From Biscogniauxia marginata (taxonomy: Eukaryota > Ascomycota > Sordariomycetes > Xylariales > Xylariaceae), in the NCBI GenBank assembly GCA_022695795.1, contig MU404057.1:620001-684000 (forward strand): a stretch of 64,000 nucleotides of DNA, given 5' to 3'. Position 1 is the stretch's first letter. Each line of letters begins with the position of its first letter. The notes beneath the pieces are model-generated. The model saw only the letters and a list, made by a program, of their open reading frames with translations. It was not told where the DNA came from and did not search any database. The position numbers and the translations under genes are program-made. Positions 12,680 to 23,013 of the stretch are shown here, one piece after another.

Positions 12680-13852
12680 TTGACGAGACTCTCGTTCTCG
12701 TGATTATAGGAGGACAAATACCGTGAGAAAGCCTGACAGCAACATGACGCATAACATGCGACCCCGGGATGCTCATAAAACTGGAAAGAGACATCTACGC
12801 GGCCCTATCTTTGTCTTCCTATTTTCGACTCATATCTCCACTCCGGCCAGCCATTTCCTTTGATGCTTATGTTCTCGTTCAACGAGCGACGACAAAGAAT
12901 ACAGCAGAGTACATTGCGACCCCCAGAAGACTAAAAAGTCACTTATCGAAACCGTCGGGTGGTTCGTGTCACCCAGCTCTCCCCTCTGCACACAGTGTAT
13001 ACACATACCTACCGTTGAAACCAGAAACAATGACACGGGTGGGAATGTCTCTGGTCTCCGAGGAGATACCCCAAGAGGCCGACCGGGCCCGACGATCGAG
13101 CGCACCGTCTCCCGAGCCTTGTCCGCATCCATGTATCCCTCCCGAAGGAACGGAGAAGGATGGGGGATCGGGATCGGGATCGGAATCGGAATCGGAAGCG
13201 TCTTGAGTTCGGCTAACTAATCGATACTGTTGGTTCATTGAATCAGGCTCTCCGAACTCCTAGAAATATGCCTAGTGTAAGGAACAATAGGCCAATGAAC
13301 AATTGACAACAAGAGGACGAGCTACATACACGAGTACTCAACTCAGATATGGCGAGCCTAGTAAGAAAAATAAGTCAAACTCAAACAAAGTGATACGGTC
13401 GCCTTTTTAACTACATGATGAGAACGCCCGGATTCTTCGCCGATGTCTTCAAAAATGAGAGGTTCTAGGGGACCAAGGGAAACACGTCCCCGGGATAGTG
13501 CTACGAATATATCTGGGTTCCGATGCAAAAGGTGCAAATAACAAGGGAGAAAGCGAGGTCTATTCAACAGTGCACAGACTTTCCAATGGCGCTTTTAAGC
13601 TTATAGATGGTTATGGGAAACGAAAAGGGGGGCTAAATACGGTCGGTTCTGGACCACGCATATACGAGATACGACCACCACAAATATGGTACGAGTGGTT
13701 ATTGTGTATATAAGGCAAATTAGCTTCGCGTGCAATAAATATCTGTACTATACATTTTACTATACATTCGGAACTAAAATTACACCAGCCCGTTCCTTCT
13801 TCTTACACATAGAAAGACGTAAGTTAGGTTATGTTCAAATCCACAATCCCAT
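12680..13852. other. Intergenic with a doubtful small ORF
   Basis: An ATG at 13030 in a good context (preceded by AAACA) opens a 58-codon frame to 13206. Its end is created by the GGATCG repeat (Gly/Ser/Glu-rich), and the opposite strand is open too, so I do not call it a gene. The rest is spacer between the transcription-factor gene and the 3' end of the HET gene. Confidence 0.4.
13165..13200. repeat. Hexanucleotide tandem repeat
   Basis: Six head-to-tail units, three GGATCG, two GAATCG and a GAAGCG, form a short minisatellite that drifts from one end to the other. Confidence 0.9.
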
Positions 13853-16046
13853 CTAAACCAGGTATACCGTTATCTGCGGCTTGGGCAGTCGGGTCCGGGC
13901 GTCCACGCCCCCCTCGCCGTCCATGATGCCGTGCACGTACGCGTCGCCGACGACCGAGTAGCAGGCCGCGTGGGAGCCGTGGCACCTCGCCCGCGCCGTC
14001 TCGACCCTGGCGCCCCTACCGGCGGCGACGTACGTCTGCTGCGCGTTGGTGAAGAGCGTCTCGAGCGCGGCGCCCCCGCAGCTCCTGACGCGCGGGTCGT
14101 CGCGCAGGAGGAACGGGACCTGGCTGCCGCACAGCACGAAGACGTCGTCGCCGGCCCGCGTGTCCCGCGGGCCGGTGCCGACGTAGCCCCGCTCCGTGAC
14201 GAAGAACCGCCGGTTCCCCGAGGCGCACTCGACGGCGTGGTGGAAGGCGTTCTTCCTCTGCGACCAGGCCTCGTCCTCGACGCCCTCCTGCCAGACGTCG
14301 CCGATGAGGGACGCCGTCCGGTACGAGTTCTTGGACGTGCGCCAGTCCGTCCAGACCGACGCCCCTTCGGTGGAAATCCGTCGGAACTGGCTCTTGGCGC
14401 CTCTGCGGTCCGGGGGGGGCACCCCTAGATACTCCACGTCGCCGCACAGGGTACGCCAGAAGGCATCCACATGTGAACCACCCCTGATATACGGCCGTCC
14501 CGCGTGCCGTAGGAGTATTTCCCAGGACGTGACTACCAGTCTCATTCGGCGGGCCGCAGCGGACGGCATTTCCTCGCCGACGGCCGCGACTCGGTCGATG
14601 TGATAGGCCGGAGACTCGAGGATCTCGGACCCGTGGAGTCGAACAGTTCCGCTCAGGACCCGCCCGGCATCGTACAATGTTATGCTCTGAAGCCTCTCAT
14701 GTTCATGATCGTCTGGTTCACAGCTCCAATCGGTAACCCACGAAGGAGCTTTAGCCGCGTCAGTGCCTGCCTGGCGCAAAGTTCCCGCTAGAACAGAAAG
14801 TGATGCAATGCTGGACATCAGCATTTTCGTCGTGCTGATGAACGTGCTTGTGGTATCGTGGCTGTAATCCGGAGATACCGGCTTCCCGCGGCCCCAGAAC
14901 CTAACGAGACCGAGCAGAGCGAAGACCTTGTCTCTCGCATCGCTAGCTTGCCGGGATCGAAACTTTCTGAGAAGTGATAGGAGCACGATAGGCTCGACCA
15001 GCTCCCATTCCTTCCTCGTAGAATCTATGTCTGTTACTAAGCGGGAGAACTGAGCCATTGTTTCACCATCGGTAAGGTAAGGATAGATAGAGTCGACATT
15101 GGCCACCCGCCGGCTATTCTCGAACTGCGCTGCGGCACCTGAAAAGAACTCCCAGGGAGCGGACAGTTGGCCGTAGTAAATCATCGCCTTCTTGGCGACA
15201 ACGACCTCCTGGACTACCCAAACTCGGCGCCACTGGGAAATCCGTCAGCGAAAAAGTGAAAACATGGTAGGAGATGGGAAGTCAGCGAGCGTAGGGGGGT
15301 CTAACCCAGTTCTTCTCTACAAGAGCTCCGAACCCCTGGATGATAGGCCCGGCCTCGTACATATTCCGGAGCGTGTGGATGTGAGAAGCAGGTACGCCGG
15401 TGTACAGAGCATAAAGAATGCAGAAGGCACCAAATACGTCCCGTTCCCGGCCGATGTAGTGGTTACGTCGCAGCTCTCTCGCGGGCGGAGAATGGTATAG
15501 CGTCACCTTCAAAAGGTCTCGCTCGTCACCAAACCACTCATAAACTGTCCTGCTGTCTGGTAACGTCTTGGCATGCTGCTGTTCATAGGTGGATCTTAGC
15601 AAATCCCCAACGTCGTCATTAGGCCCGCTATCGCCGAGCCAAATGACCACCTCGCTGCTGTTCTGGTAGATCTCGCGCATCATCCCCACCTGGTGCGTCC
15701 TCTCCGAGGGGTCCTTCTGGTTGATGCACAGGCTGTCAACCCATATCTTGACGGGCGCGTCGGTCCTCCTGAGTCGCAGCAAGGCGGAGTGAAGATTCGA
15801 GCTGACCTTGATCGACGTCATATTACAGACGATCGAGACGTCCGCCGATTCGTCGCCATTGTTCCATGCGTATGAGAGAGCCTTGTAAGAGAAGAGCTCC
15901 TCTTCGACAAGTGCCTCATGGAGCTCGCAGAAAATTCGCAAGTTCCAACGCCCCGGAATCAGGGTGATCAATCTGATCTTACGCGAATCACTGGGAAGCT
16001 TGGGATATAAGTTCCGTGTCTGCCGCGAACTGAATCTGAACGACAT
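13853..16046 (-). CDS. HET-domain (heterokaryon incompatibility) protein
   Basis: Two exons, 16046-15306 and 15232-13853, with a 73-base intron (GTTAGA donor, CCCAG acceptor), encoding 706 aa. The HET domain occupies about residues 45-215, with the three classical blocks: ALSYAWNNGD, IWVDSLCINQKDPSERTHQV and VVIWLGD. The splice restores the conserved EKNW-WRRVWVVQEV region. The C-terminal part (DARDKVFALLGLV onward) is typical of HET-domain proteins and is very GC-rich. Such proteins trigger cell death on fusion of incompatible hyphae, or act as NLR-like effectors. No NACHT or repeat domain is attached, so the partner that activates it is unknown. No known het partner gene lies next to it. 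Confidence 0.9.
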
Positions 16047-17019
16047 GCTGGCAGTCTATCGGGTCCCAGTCGTATGCAAAAAGATATCCCGGCCATCATG
16101 AAGATGGCCCGTATAAATTGGTGCTTGCTGGTAGTCGGAGGACCAAAAAGCATGGGCAAGGCTGAGGGTTGCCTACCAAGACGTGCGGCTTGGAGGTTGC
16201 CAGCATCATCTTGCAGTAGCGGTGGCAGTGCATAGCGCAGAAGGTTGCCTCCTACACTGCACTAGGTCAAGAACGTTCAGCTAAATCCTGTCATTATCAA
16301 TTTGAAGAGAATGCTAAAACATGATTGGCGAGGTTCTGGATGGTAAGCATATTAGTAGATAGTAGCTGACCGAAGATTGTTAAATGATGTGAGCAGTTAA
16401 AACCTCCCCCTGTCCTCTAGCATACCTTTTAATACATTTCAGTAGGTACCTAATGTAATCGCATACGGCGAATACGAGATTTTCTCTGCGTGATGAATGT
16501 TTCAGGATATAGATAAATACCAAAAGCCTAATCGGAGTTTGATGTGTTTATACCTCCTGCCTTTAGTCAAAAGCTATCAATATATAAAAACTTTAGTATT
16601 CCTTCTTTATTAAGCCATATCGACTATGTTATATGATTCCTATGCTAATCTAGTGGTTTCACTGCATCATTTTCTCGAGGTAAGTCTATGATACACAGTT
16701 ATGGTAAGTTGGAGTAAACGTCTTTTCGATAGCGATGGAGCGGTCTCTAGAATAAGAGGTTGACGATCTAAAACAATTGTCATATTCATTTCACCAGACG
16801 AGTCTTCCAGGCCAGGGAAATAGATTACCAATGGGCCTTTAATATAATTACTCGTTCCATTAGATACGCTACCTAACCACCTATATACATACACATAGGT
16901 ATGCCAAATTATTGTATCAAGATATAATAAGTAGGGACACACTGCGAAAGGCAAGACATCCCAATCCTAGAGAACCCCTAATGTCTAAAACCTTGAACTT
17001 CCTTACCTAGTACTAATGT
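16047..17019. other. Intergenic, nothing recognised
   Basis: Promoter side of the HET gene and 3' side of the PNPOx-like gene. AT-rich, without supported genes or repeats. Confidence 0.5.
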
Positions 17020-17871
17020 CTAATCCGGCCGCCCGACGGCGCTCGGAGACCCGCCAGGCATAGCCCTCACCTGTAGCAAAATGTCCTGGATCCCTTGCTG
17101 AGCCGAGGAATACTGGAAAACCGGGTGCGTAGCAGCCAGCAAGGCGACCAGGAGCGTCAAGAATGCGATAACAATATACGAAATGTGCAGCTCCGTCTTC
17201 GTGCCCGCGCCTGCGCCGCCATTCTTCGGCGCCAGTGGCCCGACCATCTTCTTGACCGGCTCCACGGAGTATTTCTTGGCGGCCTCTAGCCCTCTAGGCA
17301 TGCCCGGCAGACCATCCATGCTCCACGCATTCTTAAACGCCCAGTAGCGGTCCATGCTCTCGTCCTCCTTCCCCTGAAGGAACTTCTCCTCCTTCCTCGC
17401 GAAGAAGTCATTGAGCGTCGTCCGGAACTCCTTGAAGTCGTACAGCGGCACCGAGAAGCCGCACGAGCTGCCGACCTGGTGGATATCCACCATGATGACA
17501 GACCGCGTGCCCGGGATGCAGTCGATGTTCTCCCGCGCGACGATCTCGTCGAATTCCGGCGTCCCGTTCTCTAGCACGCGGCCCTTGCCCCAAAATCTCA
17601 AGATGCGCGGGGGTCCCTCGAACGCATTGAACATGATAGTGATGCGCCCGTTGCCCGGCTCGAGGAGGTGCGAGATCGTCTCGTTGCCAGAGCCCGTGAG
17701 ATCAATATACCAGAACGTCTTGTTGTCTGGCACGCCAAAGTACGGGCCGCCCTTAGGCGAGACGTTGACGTGGCCATTGCCCGACAGCGGCGCCGTCGAC
17801 ACCCAGAAGATCTTCTGGGCGAGCGCCCATTTGATAAGGGATTCAGGAATAGTCTCGTAGTAGGCGCCCAT
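17020..17871 (-). CDS. PNPOx-like split-barrel flavoprotein with C-terminal transmembrane segment
   Basis: Intronless, 283 aa, ATG at 17871. The N-terminal about 150 residues look like the pyridoxamine 5'-phosphate oxidase-like FMN-binding split barrel found in fungal proteins: WVSTAPLSGNGHVNVSPKGG, then YIDLTGSGNETISHL, then RILRFWGKGRVLENG. The middle is hydrophilic. About residues 228-250 form one hydrophobic span (ISYIVIAFLTLLVALLAA), followed by a tail of about 30 residues, so the protein is probably anchored by its C-terminus with the flavin domain in the cytosol. Substrate is unknown; vitamin B6 metabolism should not be assumed from the fold. Confidence 0.85.
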   Translation of the reverse strand: MGAYYETIPESLIKWALAQKIFWVSTAPLSGNGHVNVSPKGGPYFGVPDNKTFWYIDLTGSGNETISHLLEPGNGRITIMFNAFEGPPRILRFWGKGRVLENGTPEFDEIVARENIDCIPGTRSVIMVDIHQVGSSCGFSVPLYDFKEFRTTLNDFFARKEEKFLQGKEDESMDRYWAFKNAWSMDGLPGMPRGLEAAKKYSVEPVKKMVGPLAPKNGGAGAGTKTELHISYIVIAFLTLLVALLAATHPVFQYSSAQQGIQDILLQVRAMPGGSPSAVGRPD

Positions 17872-18754
17872 TCTGAATGCCAGTATCAGTGACTCTGACT
17901 AGGCAGGTATTCCTGAGGAGGTACGGATTTCTAGAGAGTATATAGCTCTTCGAAAGCAATAACTAGGGATATCCCCGTTACTAGAGGTTCGTGAGTCTTC
18001 GAGTGTCCGGCATGGATAAGCGGGCGAGTTAGTCGGGGCTAGCGGATCTACCGGGGTAAGTGGGAATGGTGTAGATAGAAGCAGCAAATCACCGTCAATC
18101 GAAGTTTAGATAGATTGCGGAGGCGGAGTCCAGACTTTGTTATGTAATTGTGCATGAGTAGTTTCCTTTGTTGGAGCTTCCCCATAGCTCCGAGTTCGCT
18201 TTGATACCTACGTGAGTAAGACAACTTATAGATTCTCATGTTTATCATCACCGGCTTACTCTGAAAGCATCCCAACTCGCTTTTGGGGAATACTCGACCT
18301 GGCAGCCGAGCCTACAAGATAATTCAAGATGAGGGATGACTTTAAAAGCATGTAACTCTCAATTTGGAATTACAATTAGGTACCCTCCTCTGCACGTGCA
18401 TGTTGCTTATTACATGGTTCTTCTTTGAGAAAGATTATCTACTCTATTACCGATCTCCCTTCTTAACATGAGACTTACTAGACTTTTCATAGGCATCTCA
18501 TCTACTGAATGCTACAGTAACCCTTTTCCTAGTATATTGTTTTTTGTTCCATATCCTTCACACATATAATATCCCGATACTGTCAGATTTATTAGTAACT
18601 CCCAACGCTTTATCTCTCAATGGCACTATCCCTCTCCTTCCAGGTAACACTCAGACTATGCTAAAAACCCATGCATAGATCAGCTATGGACAATATTTGT
18701 TAAATAACATTTTGATTAGAAGGACCGCTACTCAAAGCACAGGATCGTTATATG
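17872..18754. other. Intergenic, nothing recognised
   Basis: AT-rich spacer with no supported gene. It holds the promoter of the PNPOx-like gene and the 3' flank of the MFS gene. Confidence 0.5.
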
Positions 18755-21100
18755 CTATTTCTCTCCTAGAATGGGTCTGCCTTCTGTCTCCTTCTCGAGG
18801 GTAGGCTTGTTGGTTTTTAATGCCTCCCATCTCAAGAAGCATGCAGAGACCGAGCATAGCGCCCCAGTAACAAGTAGAATTATAAAGCACCGAGAAATCG
18901 CTTCTGCAACTGCACTCACCACCTCATCATGGAGCGCAGGGTCATCATGGGCTAGAATTTGTGACGCAGCGCGGGCAAGTAGCACACGTATGTCCCCGTC
19001 CGTGTAGTCCATACCACTCATAGCTTCCCTCAACAGCTCGACCCCGACGTTTCGGTATATCACACCTGCGAGGGCGAGGGCTACAGCAACGCCACCAAGA
19101 TGCGAAATGTTATGTACAGCCGCTTGGTCGAGGCGTTGGCTTGGTAGCAGGAACGATGAGCACACGGCGATACCAGTCTGGAAGATGAGTCCTGTGCCTG
19201 TGTCAACGCCTACAAGGGCCGTATACGCCATAACGGCGCCTTCGGAAGTTTCAGGCTCGATGCCATGAAGCAGAGCGCCCCCGACGATTATAAACGCACC
19301 GCCGACTAAGTATAGTGGCATATAGAACCGGATTACACGTAGTAAGCCGGCAGACAGGAATATCAAGACGATGAAAGTGCAGATAAAAGGCAGCATACGT
19401 GCTGCAACTTCAAAGGGCCCAAAATTATGCGCAAATGCGAAGTACATTGGCAGGTAGTATTGCGTAACACCATAGGCCATCGCAGCACAAGCCGTGCAGA
19501 CGGCGACACAGGTTACAGTCCTGTTTTCGAGTAGCCAGCAAAGAAATATGCGAAGAGCCGGCTTCGTCCCAAAGCTGGAATACTGCTGCACTGTGTAGGC
19601 GACCAGAAAGAGGGAAAATAAGGTCCAAGTCAAGATAGAAGGGGCAGAACTCCAGTTCCAGATGGGCCCTGAACTCGTGCAGCCCGCAGCGAAGAGGAGG
19701 AAGGTGCTCATATGTAATGTGTTTCCCATCCAATCGACTTCCTTAAGCTGGGCCAATGGAGACTGGCTTGACAGGTTGTGGTATCTAGGTAGGCTACTCG
19801 CCATAGAGTTGAAGGCCATGGCACATAAGGGGATGATGAAGTAGAAGCCCTGGGAGTTGTCAGCCAGGAATACAGAGACCTATTCTCATACTGCATGTAC
19901 TGTCCCATCTCCATGTCGCGTGTTCATTGTCTGTGAAGGCGCCGCCTAGTAATTCGGTCAGTCACATAACTCAGGTTAGGGATGCTAGAAGACCCTGAAC
20001 CATACGAACCTATGAGGGGCCCAGTGATCAAACCAACAGCAAATGAGGCACCCAGCATCGCTTGACCAAAAGCAAGTTTGTGCGGCGGACTGAATAGCAC
20101 AGTGAAGTTAAGGGCACTACATTAGTGTCATAAAGACATGCAGGACGTATGCAGAACGGTCATCCGGCAGTTGGTCATACGAGAAGATAGGGCAGGAATG
20201 CAGGTTGGAGTCATATGGTGTATTGGGCCGAAATGGAGAAGGTATTCGGACTTTAGACCCGGGAGTATCCTTACCGTATGCAGCACTGTCCTACCTATAT
20301 ATATGGGAAGGAATCAGGTCGAACGAAGGGGAAAGGAACTTAGAAGAGACAAGGCTCGACCTGATGAAATATACTACTATTATTCTGGCATCATACCTGA
20401 CCCCGTAACAATTAGGATGAGCACTGTGTAGACACTCGCAACGGTATTGACAGGTTCCCTTACCACTGATACACAATACTCGAGCCCACCGCCGTGATCG
20501 CACGTCCTACGATCACAGATTCGATGTTTGGGGCAGCACCCGCAACGGCTGCTCCGCCAGCTATGAGAATGAGAGAAACAAGGCCTAGAAGCTTCAGGTC
20601 GTAGAACCGAGTGAGCTTGCGCGCCAGGGGGATGGTAGCTACATTGCAGACGGAATAGCTGGGGCTTATCCAGGGCAGCAGCTCGATGTGCCCGAAGGCT
20701 TGGTATATAGGGATTTGGAGGTTGGCATGGTTGCTAACGTCGTATCCTGGTTTATCGTCGTGTCAGTCTCCCATTGACATGGCGGTAAGTTTGTGTGCGC
20801 TTTATTACCGTTACTGACACCCAACACAGCAGCATTCAAAAATAACAGGCCTAGCCACTTCCGTCCTGTAAGGTAGCCTTTTAGTTTCCTTCGGTCAAGG
20901 TCTGTCCTGCTCTCGTTTTCCCCAGAGAGCCTTATAAAGACGAACTGACGGTTCCCTCCGTTGTTTGTGTAATTTGATATGTGTATTGTAGGTTCACCTT
21001 CAGGCTCACTTGACATTGCTACTGCTTCGGAAGTCTTGCTCCTTGGGAATAGATACTCAGTCATGATGATATCGAAAATAACGGGGTCTTCTATCGACAA
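18755..21100 (-). CDS. MFS transporter, 14-TM drug-efflux type; last intron has a defective-looking donor
   Basis: Five exons fit the family: 21100-20821, 20746-20464, 20116-20010, 19945-19905 and 19849-18755, giving 601 aa if all introns are removed. Features are the GHIELLPW and GRAITAVGSSIVYQ helices, TWRW-GFYFIIP and the late GVDTGTGLIFQT motif, typical of DHA/TRI12-like exporters. Introns 1-3 have GT donors and keep phase. The 55-base intron 4 (19904-19850) has a branch-like CTGAC and a CCCAG acceptor, but its first bases are GACAGT, not GT. Every nearby GT is in the wrong phase, so normal splicing would shift the frame. The gene may be inactive, use a rare donor, or contain a sequencing error. 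Intron 2 is unusually long (347 bases). The first ATG could also be one of two later in-frame ATGs. Substrate unknown. Confidence 0.7.
20313..20365. repeat. Short inverted repeat inside MFS intron 2
   Basis: ATCAGGTCGA (20313-20322) and its exact complement TCGACCTGAT (20356-20365) flank a 33-base loop inside the 347-base intron. It could form a stem in the pre-mRNA or be a remnant of an insertion. Confidence 0.6.
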
Positions 21101-21970
21101 GAATAGGAATAATCAACGTATATCCTAAATGGAACAAGGTTAAGAGAAAAGCGGACAGTAAATAGTACTTATTAATACTTTAGCTAAACCCACCGCGAGA
21201 TGTGTCCCAGGGGGTGTGGCTGCCTCGGGTAAGGTAGGTAGCATCATTTCATAGAAAGAAGAAGCACTTTGAATATCCTACTATATTCATTTAGTTATTC
21301 TAGTCCGTTAGGGGTTCCGGTGCCACTCATTTCTTGGAAACAAAGCTCGTATCATCCTCCCGTACCGGTGGTGTAGCGCACTCCAATTCCAATTATAGCT
21401 GGACGTGGAGAATGACCGCAGAACAATACCTTAATTTGGTGGGCGAGTGTGTAAGAGCAATTGAAGTGGCTAATCACATTAAGCGGCACAGCCCATTGTA
21501 CATATAAACGCAGCATTCCTATTTGACTTGACCAATACTAGGCGGCCAATTCAGGGGTATCTTTTACAATGGGGAAATTGGCCTCACACTTACTTACAAG
21601 TCGGTAACGAGTATAGAGTTATTGAATATGTGTACTATGTATAGGAAATAACTGATGAGAAGCAGAATAACGAGTGTCCCGAAATATCCCGTGCCACAAG
21701 GACTACAAGAGAAGAGAGGAAAGGTTCTAAATAGAAACGGGATTGGTCTCAAGGTGCTCGTTCCTGGAAACAAGACATCTTGAGCACTGGCAACTATATC
21801 TTGACTTATAACCTAGGAAGAGAACTTGATGAGTAGAAGACTCTAGGAGCTATAAAAAAAGAAACTCGCATTCTCCCGGCCAGGATATACATAGGGATTA
21901 ATATTCTTTATTAGGTAAATGATAGTATAATACTTGCCAAACCTCAAGGGATAGTGATCATCTATCCATA
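21101..21970. other. Intergenic, nothing recognised
   Basis: Promoter side of the MFS gene, AT-rich, up to the left end of the MITE. No gene supported. Confidence 0.5.
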
Positions 21971-22248
21971 CAGTGGGTGGAAAAAATTATCGTAAAACTT
22001 TGGTTTTTTACCCTTTTTAACTACCTATGTACCTTATTTATAATAACTTTAATAATTTAAACCTTTATTATTTTTATTATAAATTCAAGTGTATATAAAT
22101 TAAAGGTAGAGCTTTTAAATCATATAATTTTCTTTTAATTAGGTATATAAAGTTATATAATACTTACTTATAAGTAAAGTAGTTAAGTGGTGAAGGTGGC
22201 TATGAGGGGCAAAAATTGAAATTTTACGATAATTTTTTCCACCCACTG
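21971..22248. mobile_element. Non-autonomous DNA transposon (MITE), 278 bp
   Basis: The element is bounded by perfect 27-bp terminal inverted repeats, beginning CAGTGGGTGG at 21971 and ending CCACCCACTG at 22248, with a looser match continuing inward. The interior is about 200 bp of very AT-rich DNA without a reading frame. The left flank ends in TA, the usual target of Tc1/mariner/pogo elements; the right flank reads AC, so an intact TA duplication is not seen. The length, TIRs and lack of coding capacity mark it as a miniature element moved by a transposase elsewhere. No second copy was noticed in this window. Confidence 0.85.
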
Positions 22249-23013
22249 ACATATTTCCATTTATTTATCTTCTAGTGATTGGTTACACGTGGCTGAGACG
22301 AGGATATTTTTATTCGTTTTAGCCACGATTCATCCTCGGGTCATCAGTTGCAAAAGTAGTACACGGCTATTGCCATCTCAAATCTCGACTTTCACTGGGC
22401 CTTGTCATCATCACACAGCTTTTGCCATCCATGCAAGATCTCGAGTTTGTTTCCCATGAGATGAACCCAAAATAGCTCCGACTGCTGAAACAATTAGAAA
22501 TTAAATGTCCAACCCTTCCCCCTATCCCCAGTTCTTACAATGGGATGGCCTTTGTTGAGATGTCATAAAATAGAAAGCTGCAGGTTATACTGCTAGGGTT
22601 ATTGGTTTTTTTTTTTGGGTTTTTTTTTTGTATATTTTTATTTTCATGATATTGGCTGTAGGGGCATGTTGAAAGAATGTCGGTCGCATCATTTCTTCAA
22701 AGCACATGTCAAGTGTAAGCGGAAAAAGGTCGTCCACTATATGACTAAGCAGACATTTATCGGCATGTGACCCCGCTTATCAGATGGTAGGCGCTTAGGC
22801 CAATGCAGCTGTAGGCAGCGTGAGCTTCGTCGCCTTGCGAGCACCGTTTGTGGGATTTCCACTTAACGGATAACATTGAACCCATCCCTACCTCCATCAC
22901 CCGAAAGCTGTTGGACCTTTCTCTTCCTACAACCCACCATTGCCGCGCCGCACTTTGAACATTTCGACCGAAGAAGACCAAGAACTCCTATTGCTTCCAA
23001 AGCAAAACCCACC
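22249..23013. promoter_or_regulatory. Upstream region of rpn5
   Basis: Spacer between the MITE and the rpn5 ATG. It includes a T-rich tract at about 22607-22630. The in-frame open stretch 22876-23013 just before the ATG reads as leader, because the conserved protein starts at MADAALKPEK. I did not identify a PACE-like proteasome element with confidence. Confidence 0.35.

Noticed and set aside
13931..14603. Long open frames opposite and within the HET gene C-terminal exon
   Set aside because: They arise from high GC content; only the minus frame carries HET-family sequence and joins by a proper splice.
18755..21100. Siderophore transporter assignment for the MFS gene
   Set aside because: The helices fit drug-efflux 14-TM transporters in general; nothing specific to siderophore uptake is visible and no NRPS is near.
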